64,000 nt of DNA from Acidobacteriales bacterium 59-55 (GTDB lineage Bacteria; Acidobacteriota; Terriglobia; Terriglobales; Acidobacteriaceae), in contig MKSV01000007.1 of NCBI GenBank assembly GCA_001897435.1, positions 434,001-498,000 on the forward strand. Reading direction: 5' to 3'. The first letter of the stretch is position 1. Each line of letters opens with the position of its first letter. The position numbers were made by a program, and so were the translations under genes. The notes below the pieces were generated by a model. It was not told where the DNA came from. It worked only from the letters and a program-made list of their open reading frames with translations, and ran no database searches. Positions 54,340 to 61,930 of the stretch are shown one piece after another.

Positions 54340-55311
54340 TTAGTGTTTGCGCTCGACGAGATAGTTTGCCAGCGCCTTCAACGAGTCGGCCGCAGCTCCA
54401 AACGGCTCCAGCGCGGCGAAGGCGTCCGCGATCAGCTCTTCGGCGTCCTTCAGCGATCGCTCGATGCCATAGACCGCGGGCCACGTCGCCTTGATGCTGG
54501 CCGTATCCTTGCCGGCGGTCTTGCCCAGCTGCGCCGAGTCCTGCGTCATGTCGAGCACATCGTCCACGATCTGAAAGGCAAGCCCCGCCTTTTCGCCGAA
54601 GGTGCGCAGCCGGGCGATGGTGTCGGTCGAGGCCTCGGTGCGAGTCATGCCCATGCCATACAGCCCACCGGCGACGATGCTCACCGTGATCAGAGCCCCG
54701 GTCTTGGCGCGGTGGATCGACTCGACCAGATCAGCGGTCGGCGGCTTACCCTCCGATTCGATATCGACGACCTGCCCGCCGATCATGCCCGGGGGCAGCG
54801 CGGTCTCGAGGTCGCCCACCCGTCCTACGCCCGTTCCCACCGCGACAGCGACTTCGCGGAGAATTGCTACCGTCGCCGACGGCGGCGAGGGCAGGGAGGC
54901 GATCGCCTGAAAGGCCAGCGTCTGCAGCGCATCGCCCGCAAGGATGGCGATTGCCTCGCCAAAGGCGACATGGCATGTAGGCTGGCCGCGGCGCAGATCG
55001 TCGTTGTCCAGCGCCGGAAGATCGTCATGGATCAGCGAGTAGGTGTGCAGCATCTCGACCGCCGCGCCCAGGTCGGCCGCGCCTTCGGGAATTCCGGTCC
55101 CGCTTTTGGCAATCTCCGCCCCGCCGCCGGTCATCCGCGCCGCCTCCATGCACAGAATCGGCCGCAGTCGCTTGCCTCCGGCAAAGGTACTGTGTCGCAT
55201 GGCCCGGTGAATGGAATGAGGCAGCGTGTCAGTCGAGGGCAGAAGGCGTTCAAGGGCCGCGTCGGTAAGCTGCGCGCCGGAGAGAAGCAGGGTTTGCACG
55301 GTTGAATCCAT
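54340..55311 (-). CDS. polyprenyl diphosphate synthase (farnesyl/geranylgeranyl type)
   Basis: 323 residues. The first Asp-rich motif is LIHDDLPALDNDDLRRGQPT (DDxxxxD, near residue 95), the second FQIVDDVLDMTQD (near 249). The segment STFAGGKRLRPILCMEA is the conserved GKR isopentenyl-diphosphate binding site, and PTCHVAFGEAIAILAGDALQ is also typical. Features before the first motif, and the DDxxxxD form, fit short-chain (C15-C20) synthases such as IspA. ATG 55311 is used rather than an adjacent TTG. It precedes the DUF59 gene without a gap. Confidence 0.92.
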   Translation of the reverse strand: MDSTVQTLLLSGAQLTDAALERLLPSTDTLPHSIHRAMRHSTFAGGKRLRPILCMEAARMTGGGAEIAKSGTGIPEGAADLGAAVEMLHTYSLIHDDLPALDNDDLRRGQPTCHVAFGEAIAILAGDALQTLAFQAIASLPSPPSATVAILREVAVAVGTGVGRVGDLETALPPGMIGGQVVDIESEGKPPTADLVESIHRAKTGALITVSIVAGGLYGMGMTRTEASTDTIARLRTFGEKAGLAFQIVDDVLDMTQDSAQLGKTAGKDTASIKATWPAVYGIERSLKDAEELIADAFAALEPFGAAADSLKALANYLVERKH

Positions 55312-55359
55312 CAAGGCTTGATGATAAATCAGACAGCCCCTCGCCGGGCGTGCCGCGGC

Positions 55360-57768
55360 TTATCGGCCCATCACCTCGACGATCTGCGAATCCGGCTTCG
55401 TCCACGCCTTCGCCCCGGTCGAACTCAGCTTACCGCTCGCATCCGACCAGTGCAGATGCGTGATCTCGTCGGCGCCCTTCTCATAGTCGTAAGTCGTGCC
55501 ATCGTCGCTGTAGAGCTGGAAGTCGCCATCCGCCCCGGGATAGACCCGGACCTTCGCGATCGCCTGCTTCTCGTTTGTGCTCTCCACCGGCACGCCCAGC
55601 GGAAGAATCGATCCCGCCCGCACAAACAGCGGCAGCGTATCGATCGGCGCGGCCACGGTGATCGTCTGGCCGCCATGCACCCGCTCGTTGGTCCAGAAGT
55701 TATACCAGTCCGTTCCCGCAGGCAGATAAACCTTGCGGCTCGTCGCTCCCTGCTCCGTCACCGGAGCCACCAGAAACGCGGGCCCGAACATGTACTCGTC
55801 CCCGATATTCGCCACCCGCTCATCCTGCGGAAAGTCCATGAACAGCCCGCGCATGAACGGAGCGCCGGTCTGGTGCGTCCTGTACCCCAGCGAATAGATG
55901 TAGGGCATCAGCTCGTAACGCAGCCGCAGGTACTTCTCCAGAATCGGCTCGGCCTGCTTGCCGTACGACCACACCTCGTTGTGCTTCCGGCTCCCGTGGC
56001 TGCGGAAGTTCGGCTGAAACGCCCCGTACTCGAACCACCGCGTATAAAGCTCCGGATAGTCGTCGTAGTGGCCGACATTATCCCGCGCATCCGACGGATC
56101 GAGCAGCGGCGGATGTTCCGGCTTATGCACCGCCGGCAGATACTGCCACCCTCCAATGTCGGTGCTCCAGTACGGCATTCCCGACGCTACAAAATTAATT
56201 CCCGTCGGCACCTGCCGCTTCAACGTATCCCAGTTCGGCGCAATGTCGGACGACCAGAAGATCGCGCCGTTATGCTGCGCTCCCAGATACGCATCGCGCG
56301 CCAGGATCAGCGCCCGCGTCTTCAGATCGCTGCGAAAACCGTTGTAAAAGGCAGCGGTATGAAACAGCGGATAGATATTGAAGAACTCCGTCCCCGGCCC
56401 CACGTGAAAGTAGCTCCCGTTCGGAGGCAGGTCCGGCTCCGTCTCGTCAGCCCAGAAAGAGTCGAAGCCCTTCTTCACGAAGTTGTCGCGCACCGTCCCC
56501 CAGTACCACTTCGCCGCCGCCGGATTGGTCGTATCGATGTCTGATCCCGCGCGATCATAGGGCAGGCCGTTCGTTGGCGTCCCGTCGGCGAGGTGCATGA
56601 ACCAGCCGTTCTTCAGGATCATGTTGTAGAACCGCGAGCCCTTCACGAAGCGCGGCCATACGCTGATCATGCTGTGAAATCCCATCGCATGAAGCTGCCG
56701 GTTCATCTCCGCCGGATCAGGCCACTTCACCGGGTCCATGTCCATCTGGCCCATCTTGGTGTAGTAGAACCAGTCCACCACCATCACGTCCGCCGGAAGA
56801 TGCCGCTCGCGATAGCCCTTCGCCACATCCAGCACCTCCTTCTGCGACGTATACCGCTGCTTGCATTGGATATATCCGTAAGCCGACTTCGGCAGCATCG
56901 GCGTCGATCCGGTCAACAGCCGGTAGCCCTCATAGATCTCGTCGTACGTCTTCCCCGCAATGACAAAGAAAGAAACCCTCTGCCCCACGTCCGAGGTCCA
57001 GCGCGTCTGGTCGTTGAACCCGAACGCAACCGTCGTCCGCGAAGGATTGTCCCACATCAGACCGTATCCATAATTTGTAACCACAAAGGGAACGCATACG
57101 CTTTGCCCGGCAGGCGCGTTATAGTCATGCGCGCATCGGACCACATGCCCTCGCCGGTCCATATACCCTTCCTGGTTCTGCCCTAGACCGTAGTAGTGCT
57201 CGTCTTTTGGAGAATGGAACGTCGCTCCCACCTGAAAGAACGGCGCATCGGTCGGCCTGCGGTCATACAGAATGTCGGCGTTACCGTCCTTGTGGTTTGG
57301 CACCGACATCTGCCATCCCTGCATATCCAGAAGCTGCTTTCCCTCCGGCGTCCTGATCGAGATCCCCACCCCCGGCGTCGATCCATTAAAGAATTTGGCG
57401 ATATCCGCCGACGTCCCGGTCGGCGTGTAGTGCCGGTACGGGCTCACCGTCACCACCATGCGCGACGACTTCAAAACGTCGCCGCCCTCTTCGCTCTCCC
57501 GCGTCCAGCCGCTCGACGCCGGATGAGCCACGATGCCGTACCCCGGCCCCCGCTCCGCATCGTCCTTGCGCAGACTCAGCGTCACCCGAACGATGTTAGG
57601 CGCGTAAGGCTCCACCACCACCGTAGCCTCGGCCCGGCTCAACTCCATCTTCTCCTGCGCCTGCATCACGCCACCGGCGATCACGGTCAGCGCCAGTACG
57701 CCGCACGCCGCCAACAGAACTTTTTTGAAGCACGATGGAACCAGACCTTCGTTCGACAGTGACTGCAT
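55360..57768 (-). CDS. GH31-family alpha-glycosidase, secreted
   Basis: About 802 residues from ATG 57768; a GTG at 57816 with GGGAGG is also possible. A signal peptide ends near GGVMQAQ. The N-terminal beta-sandwich includes VVEPYAPNIVRVTLSLR and FHSPKDEHYYGLGQNQEGYM. The catalytic barrel has LPADVMVVDWFYYTKMGQMD, FDSFWADETEPDLPPNGSYF with the nucleophile Asp (WADETEPD corresponds to the usual WxDxxEP, near residue 440) and IFWSSDIAPNWDTLKRQV with the acid/base Asp, then YWSTDIGGWQ. Residues point to alpha-xylosidase or alpha-glucosidase, not decided. C-terminal sandwich domains contain LPAGTDWYNFWTNERVHGGQ. It stands alone. Confidence 0.92.
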   Translation of the reverse strand: MQSLSNEGLVPSCFKKVLLAACGVLALTVIAGGVMQAQEKMELSRAEATVVVEPYAPNIVRVTLSLRKDDAERGPGYGIVAHPASSGWTRESEEGGDVLKSSRMVVTVSPYRHYTPTGTSADIAKFFNGSTPGVGISIRTPEGKQLLDMQGWQMSVPNHKDGNADILYDRRPTDAPFFQVGATFHSPKDEHYYGLGQNQEGYMDRRGHVVRCAHDYNAPAGQSVCVPFVVTNYGYGLMWDNPSRTTVAFGFNDQTRWTSDVGQRVSFFVIAGKTYDEIYEGYRLLTGSTPMLPKSAYGYIQCKQRYTSQKEVLDVAKGYRERHLPADVMVVDWFYYTKMGQMDMDPVKWPDPAEMNRQLHAMGFHSMISVWPRFVKGSRFYNMILKNGWFMHLADGTPTNGLPYDRAGSDIDTTNPAAAKWYWGTVRDNFVKKGFDSFWADETEPDLPPNGSYFHVGPGTEFFNIYPLFHTAAFYNGFRSDLKTRALILARDAYLGAQHNGAIFWSSDIAPNWDTLKRQVPTGINFVASGMPYWSTDIGGWQYLPAVHKPEHPPLLDPSDARDNVGHYDDYPELYTRWFEYGAFQPNFRSHGSRKHNEVWSYGKQAEPILEKYLRLRYELMPYIYSLGYRTHQTGAPFMRGLFMDFPQDERVANIGDEYMFGPAFLVAPVTEQGATSRKVYLPAGTDWYNFWTNERVHGGQTITVAAPIDTLPLFVRAGSILPLGVPVESTNEKQAIAKVRVYPGADGDFQLYSDDGTTYDYEKGADEITHLHWSDASGKLSSTGAKAWTKPDSQIVEVMGR

Positions 57769-57934
57769 CTCTTTTAATCTCACCTTCGTTAATTTTCTGC
57801 CGCCGGCTACCCGCACGCGAACACTCCCTCCCGCAACCGGAAAAGTTCACTCATCGGGAACGAGCTATTGTAGCGAAATATAAGAATAAAGCGTTTTAGC
57901 GGAGTCGCGGCCCGACTGTCAAATCCATTTCATA

Positions 57935-58003
57935 AAACGTCATCTCGACCGGAGCAGCGCACGGTCTCATCGTGCGTTGCGTAGTGGAGAGACCCCTGTA
58001 TTT
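57935..58003 (+). repeat. dispersed repeat copy 1, beside the copper ATPase
   Basis: About 69 bases, starting AACGTCATCTCGACCG and ending GGAGAGACCCCTGTATTT, with a central imperfect palindrome (GCGCACGGTCTCATCGTGCG). A second copy in the same orientation occurs at 60557-60621 on the other side of the copper ATPase gene. Confidence 0.75.
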
Positions 58004-58091
58004 GCCTGTCATCTGACGGCAGAGTCTCAAATGACCTGTAAAAACCACACGCTTCCTCTCCCGCCGGATCGCATCGTTTTTAGTCCAAACC

Positions 58092-60413
58092 CTATAGCTT
58101 CGCGCTCCGCAGCCGCAGCGAGTTGGCAATCACAGAAACCGAACTCAAGCTCATCGCCGCCGCCGCGATCATCGGGCTCAGCAGCAGACCGAACGCCGGA
58201 TACAGGATACCAGCCGCCACCGGTACTCCCACCGTGTTGTAGATAAACGCAAAGAAAAGATTCTGCCGGATGTTGCCCATCGTGCGTTGACTCAGATGCC
58301 TCGCCTTCACGATGCCGCGCAGATCGCCGCCGACCAGAGTGATTCCACCGGCAGCGATAGCCACATCCGTCCCCGTCCCCATCGCGATACCGACGTTCGC
58401 CTGCGCCAGCGCCGGAGCATCGTTGACGCCGTCTCCCGCCATCGCAACGATCTTTCCCTCGGCCTGCAATCTCTTCACTGCCTCAGCCTTTTTTCCCGGC
58501 AGCACATCGGCCTCGTGCTCGATGCCGAACTTCGCCGCGACCGCTGCCGCCGTCGTAGGGTTGTCGCCCGTCACCATTACCACGCGAAGCCCGTCCTTCT
58601 TCAACTGTCGAATCGCCTCCAGCGCCGACTCCTTCACCGGGTCCGCCACCGCAACCACTCCAGCCAACCGGCCGTCGCTCGCCACCAGCATCACGGTCTG
58701 GCCCTCGGCACGCATCTGTTCCGCCCGCGCCTCCAACGCGCCATCCTTCGCCCCCAGAGCATCCATCATGGCGCGGTTGCCCACTCCGATCCGCCTTCCC
58801 GCAACGATCCCCGATACTCCCTGCCCGGTCACCGATTGAAAGTCCGTAACCGCCGCTAACTCAATCCCTCTCTCCGCGGCCCCGGCGAGGATGGCCGAAG
58901 CCAGCGGATGCTCGCTCGCCTTCTCCACGCTGGCGATATCGCCGAGCAACTGCCTCTCGTCGAAGCCCTCAGCCGCAATCACTGCCGTCAGCCTCGGCTT
59001 GCCCACGGTCAGAGTGCCCGTCTTGTCCACCACCAGCGTATCGACCTTCTCAAACGTCTCCAGCGTCTCCGCGTCCTTGATAAGGATGCCCTCATGCGCC
59101 CCGCGCCCCGTCCCTACCATGATCGACATCGGTGTCGCCAGCCCCAACGCGCACGGGCAGGCGATAATCAGCACTGCCACGGCGTTCACCAGCGCATGGG
59201 CATAGCGCGGCTCGGGACCAAGGAATGCCCACGCCAGAAACGTAATCACTGCTACCGCAAGAACCGCAGGCACAAAATAGGATGCAATCCTGTCCGCGAG
59301 CCTCTGGATCGGTGCCTTGGTCCGCTGCGCTTCACCGACCATCTTCACAATCTGCGCCAGCAGCGTATCCGCTCCCACCCGTTCGGCCCGGAAGACAAGG
59401 CTCCCCGTACCGTTGATCGTGCCGCCCGTCACCCAGTCTCCGGCGGCCTTTTCAACCGGTATCGGCTCGCCCGTCACCATCGCCTCGTCGACCGAGCTTC
59501 GCCCTTCGAGCACCGTCCCGTCCGTCGCCACCTTCTCGCCGGGACGAACGCGAATACGATCTCCCACCCGGATCTCGTTCAACTCGACATCCGCCTCCGT
59601 TCCATCGCCGGCGATACGGCGCGCCGTCTTCGGAGCCAGTTCGAGCAGCGCCCGAATGGCGCTCCCGGTCATGCTGCGAGCGCGCAGTTCCAGCACCTGT
59701 CCCAGCAGCACCAGCACAATAATGACCGCCGCTGCCTCGAAGTACAGCCCCACGCCGCCCGATGCGTCGCGGAACGAGGCAGGGAAGACCTCCGGCGTCG
59801 CCACGGCAACCATGCTATATAGATAAGCCGCGCCCGTGCCGATCGCGATCAGCGTAAACATATTCAGGCTGCGATGAATGATCGATGCCCATGCCCGCTC
59901 GAAGAACGGCCATCCCGCCCACAGCACCACCGGCGTCGCCAGCGCAAACTCCAGCCAGCCCGACCCATGGCCGAGAATGCGTTGCAGCGGATTCCCCGGC
60001 ATCAGGTGCGAGACCATGATCGCCATCAGTGGAAGCGTCAGAACAACCCCGATCCAGAATCGCCGAGTCATGTCGTCCAACTCGTGATTGGGCGCGTCGC
60101 CGGTTACATCGACCGGCTCCAGCGCCATGCCGCAGATAGGGCAACTGCCGGGACCGTTCTGCCGAATCTCCGGATGCATTGGGCAGGTGTACTCACCCCC
60201 TGCCGGAGCAGCCGCCGGCTTCGGCACGGCGCTCTGCGATCCGTCATACTTCTGCGGCTCCGCTTCGAACTTCTTCAGGCACGACTGCCCGCAGAAATAC
60301 CACGTCCTGCCCGCATGTTCCGTCTTCCACTTGGCATCTTCCGGCACCACCTTCATACCGCAGACCGGATCGGTCACCGTCTTCATAGAGAGTTGCTGTT
60401 CCTGGGTCGGCAT
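58092..60413 (-). CDS. copA: copper-translocating P1B-type ATPase with YHS and heavy-metal-binding domains
   Basis: 773 residues. Instead of an HMA (CxxC) domain, the N-terminus has a YHS/TRASH-type domain (DPVCGM at 15-20; [12 protein letters not shown]) and a heavy-metal-binding domain ([27 protein letters not shown], about 75-100). The ATPase core has eight expected helices, TGEP (314-317), the intramembrane metal site CPC (419-421), the phosphorylation site DKTGTLT (463), HP in [14 protein letters not shown] and [10 protein letters not shown]. The late [20 protein letters not shown] (MSxSS) is diagnostic of Cu+ pumps. GAGGAATAA precedes the ATG. It exports or delivers Cu+ across the inner membrane. 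Confidence 0.95.
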   Translation of the reverse strand: MPTQEQQLSMKTVTDPVCGMKVVPEDAKWKTEHAGRTWYFCGQSCLKKFEAEPQKYDGSQSAVPKPAAAPAGGEYTCPMHPEIRQNGPGSCPICGMALEPVDVTGDAPNHELDDMTRRFWIGVVLTLPLMAIMVSHLMPGNPLQRILGHGSGWLEFALATPVVLWAGWPFFERAWASIIHRSLNMFTLIAIGTGAAYLYSMVAVATPEVFPASFRDASGGVGLYFEAAAVIIVLVLLGQVLELRARSMTGSAIRALLELAPKTARRIAGDGTEADVELNEIRVGDRIRVRPGEKVATDGTVLEGRSSVDEAMVTGEPIPVEKAAGDWVTGGTINGTGSLVFRAERVGADTLLAQIVKMVGEAQRTKAPIQRLADRIASYFVPAVLAVAVITFLAWAFLGPEPRYAHALVNAVAVLIIACPCALGLATPMSIMVGTGRGAHEGILIKDAETLETFEKVDTLVVDKTGTLTVGKPRLTAVIAAEGFDERQLLGDIASVEKASEHPLASAILAGAAERGIELAAVTDFQSVTGQGVSGIVAGRRIGVGNRAMMDALGAKDGALEARAEQMRAEGQTVMLVASDGRLAGVVAVADPVKESALEAIRQLKKDGLRVVMVTGDNPTTAAAVAAKFGIEHEADVLPGKKAEAVKRLQAEGKIVAMAGDGVNDAPALAQANVGIAMGTGTDVAIAAGGITLVGGDLRGIVKARHLSQRTMGNIRQNLFFAFIYNTVGVPVAAGILYPAFGLLLSPMIAAAAMSLSSVSVIANSLRLRSAKL

Positions 60414-60513
60414 TTATTCCTCGCTTCAAATATGCAGACGTTCGATGCCCTGAACTATTACACACCTTCCCTCCCCACGGCCCATGCACCTCTCAAACTC
60501 TACGTCGCCAAAG

Positions 60514-60576
60514 CAAACGCCATCTCAACCAAAGCAAACGTCATCTGGATCAATACAAACGTCATCTCGACCGAAG
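60514..60576 (+). repeat. three tandem 21-base units
   Basis: Units beginning CAAACG(C/T)CATCT occur at 60514, 60535 and 60556, each 21 bases. The third is the 5' end of dispersed repeat copy 2, so the array looks like local amplification of the repeat's head. It lies between the NarK-like and copper ATPase genes. Confidence 0.75.
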
Positions 60577-60621
60577 CCGCGCAGCTTCATCGCGCGGCGC
60601 AGCGGAGAGACCCCTGTATTT
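60557..60621 (+). repeat. dispersed repeat copy 2
   Basis: AACGTCATCTCGACCGAAG to GGAGAGACCCCTGTATTT, with the central palindrome CGCGCAGCTTCATCGCGCG. Same orientation as copy 1 (57935-58003), diverged in the stem but with matching ends. Confidence 0.75.
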
Positions 60622-60655
60622 CGTCTTTATCTCTGCCTTACATTCCCCAAAAATC

Positions 60656-61900
60656 CTATGTCAAACTCTCCACCACATCCTCCGCATAGTGTTCGGACAG
60701 CAGCGCGCGCCCGCCCGCTCCCACCCAGGTCTTCACCCATCGTCGGGAGACGACGCGCAACAGCATCAGAACCAGAAAGGCCAGCGCCGCATAAGCGATA
60801 AATCCCACCGAGTAAGAGCCGGTATGCTGCTTCGACTGGCCGAGCAGATTGGGCAGAATGCCGCCGCCGAGAGCGCCGATCTCGCCGATCATGCCGCCCG
60901 CCACCGCCGTTGTGACCGGCCAGCGCAGCGGCACCAGTTGGAAGGTCGCTCCATTGCCCGCGCCTAGGGCAGCGAAGCACAGCATGAAGAGAATCGTCGT
61001 GACCACCAGCGATGGCGACGCGATGAGGCCAAAGAGTCCCGCGATGACAATCAGAAAGACGACCGACAGCGTCGTAATGCCGCCGATGCGGTCGGCAAAC
61101 CAGCCGCCGAGCACACGCGTTGCGCTACCGGTCAAAGTCGCGAGCACGGTAAGACTGCCGGCCTCGATCTTGCTGACGTGAAATTGCTTCACGAAGAACG
61201 ACGGCAGAAACGTGGCCAGCCCGATGAAGCCTCCGAAGGTGATGATGTACACGAGATTGAAGGCCCAGCCGTCCTTCTCCCACAGGCACTTGAGATGCTC
61301 GCCGAGGCTCTGGTGCTCGATGTCCGGCGGCTCCTTGGCGAAGACGATCATGACGATCAGCGGCAGCATCATCATCGCCGCGGCAAAGCCGTAGACGTGC
61401 TGCCAGCCGTAATGCGTAGCGAGGCGGGGAGCGAAGAGCGCGGCCACCGCAGTCCCACTATTGCCCGCTCCGGCGATGCCCATGGCAAGACCCTTGTACT
61501 GCTTCGGAAACCAGCCCGAGCCCAGCGAGAGCGCAACCCCGAAGCTGGCTCCCGCAATGCCCAGCAGAACGCCCATGGCAAGAACGTCATGGAAGGTTTT
61601 GACAAAGAAAAATCCGTAGAGCAGCGCGACAACGATAGCCGACATCTCGACGATGGCCGCGTTCTTTCTGCCGATATACTGCGAGACCACGCCGAGCGGA
61701 AAGCGCATGAACGCACCGGCCAGCGTGGGAACCGAGACCATGAGGCCGACCTGGCCCTGGGTCAGGTGGAACTGTTCGGAGATGAACGGCCCCATCACGC
61801 CGTTCAGCACCCAGACAGCAAAGCTGAAGTCGAAGTAGAGAAAGGCGGCAAGCAGAGTGGGCGGATGTCCGGACTTCATGAATGACTTGAGATTTGCCAT
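60656..61900 (-). CDS. NarK/NasA-type nitrate/nitrite MFS transporter
   Basis: 414 residues, about 12 helices, NNP family. ALSLGSGWFPKQYKGLAMGI and AGAGNSGTAVAALFAPRLAT correspond to the first nitrate signature, and FAALGAGNGATFQLVPLRWP to the second. DFSFAVWVLNGVMGPFISEQ is the typical first helix. The single 12-helix form without a fused second unit resembles nitrate importers of assimilatory systems. It starts 30 bases after the stop of the nitrate reductase gene, so the two form an operon for nitrate uptake and reduction. Confidence 0.92.
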   Translation of the reverse strand: MANLKSFMKSGHPPTLLAAFLYFDFSFAVWVLNGVMGPFISEQFHLTQGQVGLMVSVPTLAGAFMRFPLGVVSQYIGRKNAAIVEMSAIVVALLYGFFFVKTFHDVLAMGVLLGIAGASFGVALSLGSGWFPKQYKGLAMGIAGAGNSGTAVAALFAPRLATHYGWQHVYGFAAAMMMLPLIVMIVFAKEPPDIEHQSLGEHLKCLWEKDGWAFNLVYIITFGGFIGLATFLPSFFVKQFHVSKIEAGSLTVLATLTGSATRVLGGWFADRIGGITTLSVVFLIVIAGLFGLIASPSLVVTTILFMLCFAALGAGNGATFQLVPLRWPVTTAVAGGMIGEIGALGGGILPNLLGQSKQHTGSYSVGFIAYAALAFLVLMLLRVVSRRWVKTWVGAGGRALLSEHYAEDVVESLT

Positions 61901-61930
61901 GGAAGCTCCTCTGTAAGTGTTGGTTATGGA

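Noticed and set aside
55318..56544. 408-codon open frame on the plus strand
   Set aside because: Antisense to the GH31 gene; extremely Arg/His/Pro-rich translation without any motif.
60514..60621. CRISPR array
   Set aside because: The 21-base units are contiguous with no spacers and no cas genes are in the window; they are amplified pieces of a dispersed repeat.
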